This document shows positions 19,188-28,467 of a stretch of DNA of 64,000 nt, in pieces. A program made the position numbers and the translations under genes. How positions within the stretch are numbered: position 1 is the first letter of the stretch; every line of letters starts with the position of its first letter. Under the pieces are notes generated by a model. That model saw only the letters and a program-made list of their open reading frames with translations, was not told the DNA's origin and ran no database searches. The DNA comes from Bacteroidales bacterium (GTDB taxonomy: Bacteria; Bacteroidota; Bacteroidia; Bacteroidales; UBA12077), in contig WTBR01000191.1 in the NCBI GenBank assembly GCA_013138975.1, forward strand, positions 1-64,000, written 5' to 3'.

Positions 19188-19646
19188 ATGGCAGACGATG
19201 GATCAGCTCAATCAACCAATGTATGGCCCATGCCGAAATTTTATTTCGAGGTAAAATGGGACGCTGAAGTAATGGCATTTCAGGAAGTTTCAGGTCTTGA
19301 TACAGAAGCACAACCAATAGAATATAGACATGGCGATAGCCCTGAATTTTCAACTACAAAAATGCCGGGAATTAAAAAGTCAGGTAATGTTACTATGAAA
19401 AAAGGAGTCTTTAAATCCGATAACAAGTTTTGGGATTGGTATTCGCAAATAAAAATGAATACTATAAAAAGAATTCCTATTACAATTAGTATGCTTGATG
19501 AAGCCGGTGCACCAACTATGGTGTGGGTATTGACAAATGCCTGGCCAACAAAAATTACGGGTACAGATTTAAAATCTGATGGTAATGAGGTGGCTATTGA
19601 GTCAATTGAGATTGCTCATGAAGGTATAACAATTTCTAATGGATAA
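19188..19646 (+). CDS. eCIS inner tube protein 1
   Basis: 152 residues of the phage T4 gp19-like tail tube family: WPMPKFYFEVKW, FQEVSGLD and IEYRHGDSPEFSTTKMPG, then the VTMKKGVF motif and a C-terminal EVAIESIEIAHEGI strand pair. As the first and typical copy it is the likely major tube subunit (Pvc1-like). It lies 35 bases after the sheath gene. Confidence 0.95.
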   Translation: MADDGSAQSTNVWPMPKFYFEVKWDAEVMAFQEVSGLDTEAQPIEYRHGDSPEFSTTKMPGIKKSGNVTMKKGVFKSDNKFWDWYSQIKMNTIKRIPITISMLDEAGAPTMVWVLTNAWPTKITGTDLKSDGNEVAIESIEIAHEGITISNG

Positions 19647-19661
19647 TTTAAAGCTGAAATT

Positions 19662-20141
19662 ATGGATTTAAGTATCCCCTCATGGCTGAGTTCTAGTGGA
19701 TATCAGCCATCAGCTTTTTATTTTAAAGTAGTTTTCTCGGCCACTATGGGTCTTACTGATTCTAGTTTTAAAGAAGTGTCAGGTATTAGTAAAGAGATTA
19801 TTACAGAAGATATAACAGAAGGGGGGGAGAATGGATTCGTTCATAAACTCCCCAAAGCTGTTAAACATCCACGACTTGTAATGAAAAGAGGTATTGCAAA
19901 AATGAATTCACCTCTTGTTCTGTGGTGTAAGTCGATTATGGATGGAGAGCTAAATCTCCCAATTTGTACTATGCCAATAATGGTGTATTTAATGAATGAA
20001 TATAAACTGCCTATCAGAGGATGGATGTTTACCAAAGTCTTTCCTGTAAAGTGGGATGTGGAGAGTTTTGGATCAATGAAAAATGAAGTCGCTATTGAAT
20101 CTATTGAATTTGAGTATCAATCTTCAAGTAGAATAATCTAA
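19662..20141 (+). CDS. eCIS inner tube protein 2 (tube initiator)
   Basis: 159 residues, paralogue of the previous gene: YFKVVF, FKEVSGISKEI, LVMKRGIAKMNSPL and a C-terminal EVAIESIEFEYQSS. It has a short extra N-terminal segment. In PVC the second tube paralogue (Pvc5) forms the ring joining the tube to the baseplate, and that role is inferred here. Confidence 0.92.
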   Translation: MDLSIPSWLSSSGYQPSAFYFKVVFSATMGLTDSSFKEVSGISKEIITEDITEGGENGFVHKLPKAVKHPRLVMKRGIAKMNSPLVLWCKSIMDGELNLPICTMPIMVYLMNEYKLPIRGWMFTKVFPVKWDVESFGSMKNEVAIESIEFEYQSSSRII

Positions 20142-20152
20142 TATTAAATATT

Positions 20153-20320
20153 ATGGCTATAGAAATAAAGGAGATGGTAGTTAAAACTTCGGTTGATAAT
20201 AGTGAAAAGTCAAGTGGTGAAAAAGCTCTATGCGATGATTTGAAAAAAATTAAAGATGACATTTTAAAGGAAAGTATGGAGAATGTTGTAGAATATCTTG
20301 ATAGGCAAAAAGAAAGATAA
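20153..20320 (+). CDS. DUF5908 small eCIS protein
   Basis: 55 residues: MAIEIKEMVVKTSV at the N-terminus, typical of DUF5908, then an acidic helical tail (KKIKDDILKESMENVVEYL). It fits exactly between tube protein 2 and the adaptor, ending one base before the next ATG. It is a constant companion of eCIS adaptor genes. Its function is unknown. Confidence 0.8.
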   Translation: MAIEIKEMVVKTSVDNSEKSSGEKALCDDLKKIKDDILKESMENVVEYLDRQKER

Positions 20321-20321
20321 A

Positions 20322-21020
20322 ATGGGTTTAATTTCAGGTGAAAAGGACTATTTAACATTAAACTCTTGCGAAGTTGACCAAAATACAGGAAAGGTTTCTT
20401 CGGATGGGAAACAGCAATTTGTTGTAATGATAAATCCTGCAAATTTTGATCATTCAGGATCTATTTGTTATAACGAAGATAAGACTTTTGGACAAGCAGG
20501 AAATTCACCAAAATTTGGGGCTGTGGGGCCCAAAAAAGTTAGTTTCGAAATTATACTTGATGGAACTGGAGTTTTAAATACCTGCATTTTGGGTGTTACT
20601 CCTAAAAGTGTAAAAGATCAGGTTGATGAATTGAAAGATCTTGTAGCTGATTTTGAAGGATCAAAGCATACTCCGAATGTAGTACAGATTGTATGGGGGA
20701 CATTTCTTTTTTATGGTGCTTTAGACTCAATGACAGTTACAAATACACTATTTAAATCGTCAGGAGATCCATTAAGAGCTAAAGTAAAACTTTCATTTAC
20801 TGAATATAAAACACCACAGGAAGTAAGTAAAGAGGCCAATATGACTTCTCCCGATTTAACTCACATTATTGAAGTTATTGATGGAGATACTTTACCAATA
20901 CTTTGCAATAAAGTATATAAGAATAGCTCATATTATATGCAAGTAGCAAAAATAAATGGTTTAGTAAGCTTTAGGTTTTTAACACCAGGATTGAAATTAA
21001 AATTTCCACCTTTAAGATAA
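20322..21020 (+). CDS. eCIS tube-adaptor protein with LysM-type C-terminus (Pvc7-like)
   Basis: 232 residues from the ATG at 20322; an in-frame TTG at 20298 lies inside the DUF5908 gene and is rejected. The N-terminal part contains FVVMINPANFDHS, a FGAVGPKKVSFEIILDGTG block and VQIVWGTFLFYGALDSMTV, matching the CIS tube/gp53-like family. The C-terminal 50 residues (HIIEVIDGDTLPILCNKVYK) are a LysM-like module. It joins the tube to the spike in the baseplate hub. Confidence 0.92.
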   Translation: MGLISGEKDYLTLNSCEVDQNTGKVSSDGKQQFVVMINPANFDHSGSICYNEDKTFGQAGNSPKFGAVGPKKVSFEIILDGTGVLNTCILGVTPKSVKDQVDELKDLVADFEGSKHTPNVVQIVWGTFLFYGALDSMTVTNTLFKSSGDPLRAKVKLSFTEYKTPQEVSKEANMTSPDLTHIIEVIDGDTLPILCNKVYKNSSYYMQVAKINGLVSFRFLTPGLKLKFPPLR

Positions 21021-21026
21021 TTTAAT

Positions 21027-22814
21027 ATGGCAGATACACCAATAATTGAAGGAGAAAGCACTGTAAAGATTACTGTTTATAGCGAGGGAACTGCTTTAGA
21101 TAATAAATACCGAATAATATCTGTGCTTATATCCAAAAAACTTAATAAAATTCCATATGCGAAAATTAGTTTTGCAGATGGTGATATGCCAAACGGTGAC
21201 TTCCCTTTGAGCAATGAGGATGACTTTAAACCTGGAAATACAATAATAATAAAGGCTGGTTATGGACAAGAAGAAGAAAAAATTTTCGAAGGAATTGTTA
21301 TAAAGCATGGAATAAAGATTAGTGGACAGAATTCTTCTCAATTAGTAGTTGAACTTAAAGATAAAGCTGTTAAAATGACTGTTGGTAGAAAAAATGTAAA
21401 TTCAATTGACACCAAGGACAGTGATGCAATAAGCACAATAATTGGGAATTATGGATTGACAGCAGATGTCGATTCAACTAAAACTACTTACAAACAATTG
21501 GTTCAGTATTATGCTACCGATTGGGATTTTATGATGACCAGAGCAGAAGCCAATGGCTTAATAGTTATCGTTGATGATGGGAAAGTGTCTGTAAAAGCTC
21601 CCGATACATCCGGTTCTGCTGTTTTAAAAGTATCCTACGGATTGGATTTAATGTATTTTAAAGCAGATGTTGAAGCTGAAGGGCAGTTATCCGCTGCTAA
21701 AAGTATTGGCTGGAGTATTTCAGATCAGAAAATTACAGAACAAGATGGTGAAGCACCAAGTCTTAATAAACAAGGCGATTTAACAGATAGTGATTTGTCA
21801 GATGTAATTGGAATTAGCGATTTTCAATTGCAAAGCGCTACTCCTGATGAAGAGACCAGTTTTAAATCGTGGGCAGATGGGCAATTGTTGAAATCGGGAT
21901 TGTCAAAAATTATTGGAACAATGAAATTTCAGGGTAATGCAAAAGCAAAACCCGGAGTAATTATCGAACTAGAGCGCTTAGGGAACAGATTTAACGGGAA
22001 TGTTTTTCTAAGCTCAGTTCAACATGTTTTTTCCGACGGGAATTGGGTAACCGAAGCCGATTTTGGATTAAAAGATGAGTTATTTTCAGAAACTAAAAAT
22101 ATTGTTGCACCTGCTGCTTCTGGAGCCTTGCCCGGTATCGAAGGATTACATATGGCTGTTGTGGAAAAACTCGATGGTGACCCCGATGGAGAAGGAAGAA
22201 TTCAAGTAAAATGTCCCCTTCTGGGTGACGATGCAGATGCTTTATGGGCTAGGTTATCAAATGTTTATGGATTAAGTGAATATGGGATGTTTTTTATTCC
22301 TGAAATTGGAACAGAAGTTATCATCGGGTTTTTCAATAACGACCCCAGATTCCCAGTTGTATTGGGAAGTATGCACAGTAGTAAAAACAAATCGCCTTAC
22401 GAACTTACAGCCGATAATTTTACAAAAGCAATTGTTACAAAAAGCAAATTGAAAATAGAATTTGATGATGATAAGAAAATTACAAATATTGAAACTCCCG
22501 GAGGAAATAAAATTGTAATAAGTGACGATGAGAAATCAATTTTACTAAGTGATCAAAATAAGAATAAAGTACAGTTAAATTCAGATGGAATAGTTCTGGA
22601 TAGCCCTAAAGATATAAAAATTACATCGAAAGCGAATGTTACGATTGAAGGAACCGGAGGAGTTGAAATAAAATCTTCAGCCGACGTTAAGGTTACCGGA
22701 ATGAATATAAGTCAAACAGCAAATGCAAGTTTTACAGCAAAAGGTACAGCCAGTGCAGAGTTTTCAGCATCTGGAAATACAACTGTTAAGGGAGCAATGG
22801 TAATGATAAACTAA
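21027..22814 (+). CDS. VgrG-like spike protein (Pvc8-like)
   Basis: 595 residues: gp27-like N-terminal domains (about 1-370), a gp5 OB-fold (around VEKLDGDPDGEGRIQVKCPL and AEYGMFF-like YGLSEYGMFFIPEIGTEV), and a C-terminal beta-helical needle with regular ITSKANVTIEG / VEIKSSADVKVTG repeats. It is the central puncturing spike. There is no C-terminal effector domain, so cargo is not fused to the spike. Confidence 0.95.
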   Translation: MADTPIIEGESTVKITVYSEGTALDNKYRIISVLISKKLNKIPYAKISFADGDMPNGDFPLSNEDDFKPGNTIIIKAGYGQEEEKIFEGIVIKHGIKISGQNSSQLVVELKDKAVKMTVGRKNVNSIDTKDSDAISTIIGNYGLTADVDSTKTTYKQLVQYYATDWDFMMTRAEANGLIVIVDDGKVSVKAPDTSGSAVLKVSYGLDLMYFKADVEAEGQLSAAKSIGWSISDQKITEQDGEAPSLNKQGDLTDSDLSDVIGISDFQLQSATPDEETSFKSWADGQLLKSGLSKIIGTMKFQGNAKAKPGVIIELERLGNRFNGNVFLSSVQHVFSDGNWVTEADFGLKDELFSETKNIVAPAASGALPGIEGLHMAVVEKLDGDPDGEGRIQVKCPLLGDDADALWARLSNVYGLSEYGMFFIPEIGTEVIIGFFNNDPRFPVVLGSMHSSKNKSPYELTADNFTKAIVTKSKLKIEFDDDKKITNIETPGGNKIVISDDEKSILLSDQNKNKVQLNSDGIVLDSPKDIKITSKANVTIEGTGGVEIKSSADVKVTGMNISQTANASFTAKGTASAEFSASGNTTVKGAMVMIN

Positions 22815-22827
22815 AAATTAAATAATT

Positions 22828-23133
22828 ATGGGACAACCAGCAGCAAGACTAACCGATATGCATACTTGCCCTATGCAAACCCCAGCTTTTCCGTCGCCAA
22901 TTCCTCATGTTGGAGGACCAGTAACGGGACCCGGAAAAGCAACCGTTTTAATTGGAGGAATGCCTGCATCGGTTGTAGGCGATTCTTGTGTTTGCGTGGG
23001 ACCACCCGATTCAATTGTTAAAGGTTCAGCAAGCGTATTAATAGGAGGAATGCCTGCCGCCCGAATGGGAGATTCTACGGCTCATGGTGGATCAGTAGTT
23101 TTGGGATGCATGACAGTACTTGTTGGAGGATAA
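22828..23133 (+). CDS. PAAR-repeat spike tip protein
   Basis: 101 residues opening with GQPAARLTDMHTCPMQTP, followed by three PAAR-type repeats (VLIGGMPASVVGDSC, VLIGGMPAARMGDST, VLGCMTVLVGG). His/Cys residues able to bind the tip metal are retained. It caps the VgrG-like needle. It lies 13 bases after the spike gene. Confidence 0.95.
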   Translation: MGQPAARLTDMHTCPMQTPAFPSPIPHVGGPVTGPGKATVLIGGMPASVVGDSCVCVGPPDSIVKGSASVLIGGMPAARMGDSTAHGGSVVLGCMTVLVGG

Positions 23134-23145
23134 TAATTTAAAGAG

Positions 23146-23562
23146 ATGGAAGAAGATAAATCATTTTTAGGTGAAGGATGGGCTTTCCCACCGGAATTTA
23201 ATAAGGCAACAAAAGAAAGCAAGCTTGTTGCTGAGGATGACGATATTAAAGAAAGCCTTTATATTCTTTTATCAACATCTCCCGGAGAGAGAGTGATGCA
23301 TCCATCTTATGGTTGTGGAATAAAGTCTCTGGTTTTTGATACTGTAACCGAGAGTATGGTAACAATCCTTAAAGATATAGTTGCCAAAGCAATTTTATTT
23401 TTCGAGCCACGGATTAATCTCAATTCCATTGATATCAATACCGATAAAATTTACGACGGAATATTAATGATAAATATCTTTTATACTATTCGAACCACAA
23501 ATAATCGAAGTAACATGGTTTATCCTTATTACTTCATTGAAGGAACAAATCTAAAAAAATAA
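23146..23562 (+). CDS. gp25-family baseplate wedge protein (Pvc9-like)
   Basis: 138 residues. The core ESLYILLSTSPGERVMHPSYG and CGIKSLVFD is the GPW/gp25 signature. The C-terminal part holds strands that contact the sheath. It nucleates sheath assembly at the baseplate. Confidence 0.93.
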   Translation: MEEDKSFLGEGWAFPPEFNKATKESKLVAEDDDIKESLYILLSTSPGERVMHPSYGCGIKSLVFDTVTESMVTILKDIVAKAILFFEPRINLNSIDINTDKIYDGILMINIFYTIRTTNNRSNMVYPYYFIEGTNLKK

Positions 23563-23574
23563 ATATTCTGCAAT

Positions 23575-26500
23575 ATGAATATCAGGGATGGAACAAGTCA
23601 AAATAATAGAAGCTCTTATCTTAATGATGATAATTTTTTTCATATCGATGAATTAACTTTCCCTGAACTGATAAGTTATGCCAAGGATTTAGCAAAAAAG
23701 ATAAAATATTACAATTTAAATGATCAGGCCAGCGAGTGTTGGGATGAGTTGCTTGTTGCAGATGAGATAGTTGTAATGTCTGAGATAATTGTATTAGATA
23801 TTAAGGAGATTGAAAAAGAATTTCTTGATAATACGAAGAATAACTTTGAAGATCCGGATGAATACCTGAATAGGCAAATTGATTTAGTCCTTAAATTAGC
23901 CGAATATGTTAATTCATGGTATGTTCAATTGAATACAATCGATGCATATTATTCTAATGGATTAATAAAAGAAATTGCTGAACTAATACGGGAAAAATTA
24001 TCGGATAAGTTTCAGATTTGTAGAGAATTGCAATTAAGACTCGATACTCAGGATAGTAATTCTGAAGGGATAAAGAAATTTAGCCATTTTAATGCGATTT
24101 GGTTAAATGAAAATAATAAACTGAAGGTCGAAAATAGCTTTAAAAGTATCAAAAAGATTAAAACTTTATTAGATAAAACCTTCTACGCTTTTTATAATTC
24201 CATTAACTTTTTAAAGCAAGCCGTAATTTCAGATCTTGACGAATCTCTAAAAAATCAAGTGCATTCCCCTTATTTAAGTTTGTTTTTTACATTCATCAAG
24301 CTATTTATCAAGGTTAAAGAGCGTTTGAATTCATTTCCAGCCAACTATTTTCAATTTTATTACAATGATATTTTAAAAATTAAACCTAAAGATTATACGC
24401 CTGATAGTACCTATCTTATTTTCAGCTTAAAGGAAGGAGTTAATGATTTTTTTATTCCCAAAGGAACACGATTTATTGGTGGAAACGACGAATCGAAAAA
24501 AATACTGTATTATTCAACAGATAATGATATCGTTATTAATAAAGCTAAAATCGCTCAGCTTCATACACTTTACCTGGAACAAAATGAGTTAATATGGCCA
24601 ATATGTGATTGCACAAATTTACTTATTGATGATATATCTATTCAGTATCCTGAAGAATATAAACCTGGGAGTAATGCTAAATGGCCTCTATTAGGTGGAC
24701 CAATAAGTAAGCATGGTAAAATGGCAGAATTAGGTTTTGCAATTAGCGACAATAACTTTTTGGTAAATGAAGGGCATCGAGAAATTGAACTTGAGTTATC
24801 CTTTACCGAAAAATCATTTAAAGCTTTTAGCCGGCAATTGGAACGTATAAAAGGGGATTATCTTGTTAGTGAAGTATTTATAAAACTTTTTTCAAATATT
24901 TTTTGTGTTCATCTAACCATCGACGATGGATGGTTCGTGGTTGATAACTACATTATTGACTGTTCTTTAATAAATGATTCAATACGAGATAATTCAATCA
25001 AAATACAATTTTCTCTTTCGGTAGATGATCCGTCAGTAGCAGTTTATAACAAAGATATTCACGGATATAATTTAGGTGCAGATTATCCAGTGGCTAAATT
25101 CATAATTAATAATGAGTCATATCTTTTTCCATATTCATTAATTGATGATCTTGAATTAGAGAGAATTACCAGTATTGTTAATGTTCATAATCTAAAAAAT
25201 ATACTAATTTATAACGAATTAGGAAGAATAGATACAACTAAGCCATTCAATCCATTTGGAGTAATCCCGAAAGTGAATTCATCTTTTGTTCTTGGAAATT
25301 ATGAAATGTCCAAAAAGAAGATTACAAATCTGGATCTTCATATAAAATGGAATGATTTACCTGAAAATGAAAACGGTTTACAGGAATATTTTAATGAGTA
25401 TGAAGAAAATCTAAGTAAATCGGATTATAAATGCAAAATTTCTTTTTTAAATAATGGCAGTTGGTTGCCAGAAGATAAAAACTCACAAGAAGTAGTTAAT
25501 CTGTTTCAAGCAAATGATTTATTACAGCAAGGGGCAAAAGAAAAACTAAGAGATTTCACATCATTTAAAAATATTGAAACCAGGTATTTTCAGAAAGATG
25601 CAAGAAAGATAGATGCATTAAACTATAATTATGATAACAATACCCTGGGAGGTTTTATAAAAATCAGTCTGAGTAACCCTCCATTTGCTTTTGGGCATAA
25701 AAAATATCCTGTTTTCCTTACTAAAATAACCATGGAAAATGCAAAAGGGAAAGAGCAAAAGCAATTGCCCAATCCACCCTTTTCTCCTTTAATAGAGAGC
25801 ATTACCTTGGGGTATACTTCTATATCGATAATTGAATTTTCGGGGCGGCAAAAAAATAAAGAATATTCTAAAAAGCCTTTTTATCATTTACACCCTTGGG
25901 GATTTGAAGATATGTTGGGAGATACACAGCATAAAAATAGGAATCTAATCCCTTCTTATGCTGATCAGGGGAATTTGTTTATCGGACTGAAAGATGCAAA
26001 CCCCGGAATGACAATTTCTATTTTCTTTAATCTTTTAGATGATTCAATTCTCGAAGTAGAAACGGATCCTCCTCTTATAAACTGGGAGTATTTAACATCA
26101 AATAGATGGAGAAAGATTCCAAAATCGAATTTAATTTCGGATTCTACAAATCACTTTCTGGAATCGGGGATAGTTACGCTAAAAATTCCGAAAGATATCG
26201 ACATGCAAAATACAATCCTAAGTGATGATTATCATTGGATTAAAGTGTCGGCTAAAGATGGATTGGAAGCATTGTGCAGCCTTATTAGTATTTCAACTCA
26301 AGCAGTTAAAGTTACTTGGGAAAATCAAGGGAATACATTAAGTCATCTTGAATTGCCTTTACCTGCAATGACAATTATAAAACCGGAATCAAGATTAGCG
26401 GGTATAAAAACGGTATTGCAGGAAGTTAAATCATTTAATGGCAAGCCACCAGAAATGATACAACAAACGAAAATAAGGGTAGGTGAAAGGCTAAAACACA

Positions 26501-27249
26501 AAATGCGTGCAGTAACACCTTGGGATTATGAGACGCTTATTTTGGAGAAGTTTCCTAAAATCTATAAAGTGAAATGCATGCCGCACATGAGTTCTGAAAA
26601 GATGGAAGCTCCCGGTCATGTGTTAATTACTGTCATAGAAAAAGTAGATAAAGAAAATTTTAGGATTGATTATGGACCCATGGTCGATAACACCACATTG
26701 CATAAAATTAAATCTTTTGTTAAAAAAATAGCATCTGGCTTTATAAATATTGATGTTAGAAACCCTGTATTTGAGCGTGTTCAAGTTAGATGTGCAGTTA
26801 AGTTTGATGCCGGATTGGATTCTGGATATTTTATCGATTTATTAAATAAAGAGATAATTAATTTTTTAACTCCCTGGCAAACATCAGGAAACAATGAGCC
26901 TGGTTTTGGGAAAGTAATTAAATGCACCGATGTTTTATCATTTATTCAGAGCTTGGATTTCGTCGATTATGCAACGGATTTTTCCATGTTGCAGATTTCA
27001 CACGACACTGAAATATATTATAGTTTGTTCGATACAGCAAATAAAAGTCAGAATGATTTGATTGAAGATACAGAAGAAGATGAAAGCTCCAGCGTGCAAC
27101 AAAAAATTCTAAAACCAACATATCCATGGGGAATTCTGATATCAGCAGAGAAACATGTTATTGAAATTGTAGATGAAGTGAAAGAAATAAAAGCACTTAA
27201 AACGGGTATCGACGAGTTAGAAGTTGGGGATACATTTATTATAAAATGA
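23575..27249 (+). CDS. Large baseplate J-like protein (Pvc11-like)
   Basis: 1224 residues. A helical N-terminal region (about 1-270) leads to an YLIFSLKEGVNDFFIPKGTRF segment, the usual start of the J-like core, then long beta-rich domains. The C-terminal section VTPWDYETLILEKFPKIYKV and FERVQVRCAVKFDAG is the conserved J-like end. The extended middle is typical of eCIS Pvc11 homologues. It forms the baseplate wedge together with gp25 and the second baseplate protein. Confidence 0.92.
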   Translation: MNIRDGTSQNNRSSYLNDDNFFHIDELTFPELISYAKDLAKKIKYYNLNDQASECWDELLVADEIVVMSEIIVLDIKEIEKEFLDNTKNNFEDPDEYLNRQIDLVLKLAEYVNSWYVQLNTIDAYYSNGLIKEIAELIREKLSDKFQICRELQLRLDTQDSNSEGIKKFSHFNAIWLNENNKLKVENSFKSIKKIKTLLDKTFYAFYNSINFLKQAVISDLDESLKNQVHSPYLSLFFTFIKLFIKVKERLNSFPANYFQFYYNDILKIKPKDYTPDSTYLIFSLKEGVNDFFIPKGTRFIGGNDESKKILYYSTDNDIVINKAKIAQLHTLYLEQNELIWPICDCTNLLIDDISIQYPEEYKPGSNAKWPLLGGPISKHGKMAELGFAISDNNFLVNEGHREIELELSFTEKSFKAFSRQLERIKGDYLVSEVFIKLFSNIFCVHLTIDDGWFVVDNYIIDCSLINDSIRDNSIKIQFSLSVDDPSVAVYNKDIHGYNLGADYPVAKFIINNESYLFPYSLIDDLELERITSIVNVHNLKNILIYNELGRIDTTKPFNPFGVIPKVNSSFVLGNYEMSKKKITNLDLHIKWNDLPENENGLQEYFNEYEENLSKSDYKCKISFLNNGSWLPEDKNSQEVVNLFQANDLLQQGAKEKLRDFTSFKNIETRYFQKDARKIDALNYNYDNNTLGGFIKISLSNPPFAFGHKKYPVFLTKITMENAKGKEQKQLPNPPFSPLIESITLGYTSISIIEFSGRQKNKEYSKKPFYHLHPWGFEDMLGDTQHKNRNLIPSYADQGNLFIGLKDANPGMTISIFFNLLDDSILEVETDPPLINWEYLTSNRWRKIPKSNLISDSTNHFLESGIVTLKIPKDIDMQNTILSDDYHWIKVSAKDGLEALCSLISISTQAVKVTWENQGNTLSHLELPLPAMTIIKPESRLAGIKTVLQEVKSFNGKPPEMIQQTKIRVGERLKHKMRAVTPWDYETLILEKFPKIYKVKCMPHMSSEKMEAPGHVLITVIEKVDKENFRIDYGPMVDNTTLHKIKSFVKKIASGFINIDVRNPVFERVQVRCAVKFDAGLDSGYFIDLLNKEIINFLTPWQTSGNNEPGFGKVIKCTDVLSFIQSLDFVDYATDFSMLQISHDTEIYYSLFDTANKSQNDLIEDTEEDESSSVQQKILKPTYPWGILISAEKHVIEIVDEVKEIKALKTGIDELEVGDTFIIK

Positions 27250-27276
27250 TAAAGCAAGGTAAAAAGGTCTAAAGAT

Positions 27277-28032
27277 ATGGCACGAAGAAATAGAAAAACC
27301 CTAAAGAATTTTTTCCAAAAAGGACAATTGCCCACTCAGGAAAATTTTTCGGATTTGATTGATTCAATGGTGAATGTTGTTGATGAAGGTTTTTCAAAAT
27401 CGATCAATGATGGATTAGAAATTTCTCCAATTGGAGACTCTCAGAAACTCATAAGCTTTTTTAGAAATATTGAAGATAAAAGCCCCATCTGGTCGTGCGA
27501 GACTGATAAGCTTAACAATAATCTTTCATTTAATAATAGAAATGGAGATAAGGTGTTAGTTCTTAACGAAGAAAAACGTGTAGGTATTAATACCGAAAAT
27601 CCGGGAACAACATTAGATGTTAATGGAATTTTATCATACAAAGGGAGATTAGGAACTTATAAATATGGATTAGTTCCTGCAAATGGCAAATGGCAAAGTA
27701 TCATTACCGGGCTTGATGCTTGCAATGCCTTTGAAATTATGGCTGGCGTTGGGAAGAAAAAGTCAGGTAAATACTCTCTTTTACATGCATTTGCCTTAAG
27801 TACTTTTAATTCTGAGAATAAGATATCCTATCATCAATCGTTTTTTAAAACCATGTGTAATAGCATAAAACTCAAATGGAGTGGTAGTATGCACGATTAT
27901 TCTTTAGAGATAAAGTCGAGATCAGATTTTGGTGAGGATATCTATATCCAATATTCGATTTCGAAATTGTGGTTTGATCCATTCATGGATAATTGTGTTA
28001 TTGATAAAAATGAAGAGAACAACGATGAATGA
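27277..28032 (+). CDS. Fibre-like eCIS protein
   Basis: 251 residues. The N-terminus (RRNRKTLKNFFQKGQLPT, then QENFSDLIDSMVNVVDEGF) resembles the base-attachment segment of Bacteroidota tail-fibre proteins. The middle contains VGINTENPGTTLDVNG, a recurrent fibre/adhesin collagen-like boundary motif, and the rest is strand-rich. It is located between the two baseplate genes, where a receptor-binding or fibre component would be expected. Assignment rests on motif and position, not on a named family. Confidence 0.6.
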   Translation: MARRNRKTLKNFFQKGQLPTQENFSDLIDSMVNVVDEGFSKSINDGLEISPIGDSQKLISFFRNIEDKSPIWSCETDKLNNNLSFNNRNGDKVLVLNEEKRVGINTENPGTTLDVNGILSYKGRLGTYKYGLVPANGKWQSIITGLDACNAFEIMAGVGKKKSGKYSLLHAFALSTFNSENKISYHQSFFKTMCNSIKLKWSGSMHDYSLEIKSRSDFGEDIYIQYSISKLWFDPFMDNCVIDKNEENNDE

Positions 28033-28291
28033 TATAACTCTGAATATAACTGTTTCCGAAGGGAAATTGATTTTTAAGGCATTAGTAGAACTACCTTTTA
28101 AATTGGTTTTTGAACTAATAGGAAATATTAATCAACAAACAAATGCTCAGCAGAGAAATAATGAATCAGATGAAATTGTACTGAAACTTAATAAAAGGGA
28201 AATAGAAATTATTAAAGAAGCTCTTGTTGAACAGCCTTTTAAGATGGTATTCTCAATTTTTGAGAAGATCAGTAAAGTAGAATCTATATAG
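28025..28291 (+). CDS. Small two-repeat eCIS-operon protein, unknown
   Basis: 88 residues from the ATG at 28025, overlapping the previous stop by eight bases, a sign of translational coupling. It contains two copies of one motif: LVELPFKLVFELIGNI (about 20-35) and LVEQPFKMVFSIFEKI (about 69-84), each a short amphipathic helix. No membrane segment. Its stop codon TAG is the first three bases of the MITE-like element that follows. Possibly an adaptor or clamp for a structural partner. Confidence 0.65.
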   Translation: MNDITLNITVSEGKLIFKALVELPFKLVFELIGNINQQTNAQQRNNESDEIVLKLNKREIEIIKEALVEQPFKMVFSIFEKISKVESI

Positions 28292-28446
28292 TGTCAGCAA
28301 GAAAATAGCCTTTTTTTCAAGTCTTTGATAAGAAAACGTCAAAGACAAGGCTTTCGAAGTGTTGGAAACCAAGGAGTTTACTTTTGTAAGTGACTGTTTT
28401 CAACACGAGAGTAACGCAGTAATTTGGCGTTTTCTTGCAAAGACTA
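28289..28446. mobile_element. MITE-like element copy B inside the eCIS operon
   Basis: Left end TAGTGTCAGCAAGAAAA, right end TTGGCGTTTTCTTGCAAAGACTA. 158 bp, without the nested CCGATAGC element found in copies A and C, so it shows the uninterrupted form (GACAAGGCTTTCGAAGTG at the junction). It separates the small two-repeat gene from the second baseplate gene, the largest gap in the structural operon. Confidence 0.65.
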
Positions 28447-28467
28447 TTTAAAAGAACTAGTTAGAAT

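Noticed and set aside
20298..20321. Upstream TTG start for the adaptor gene
   Set aside because: It would overlap the DUF5908 gene by 23 bases; ATG at 20322 directly follows that gene's stop and begins the conserved N-terminus.
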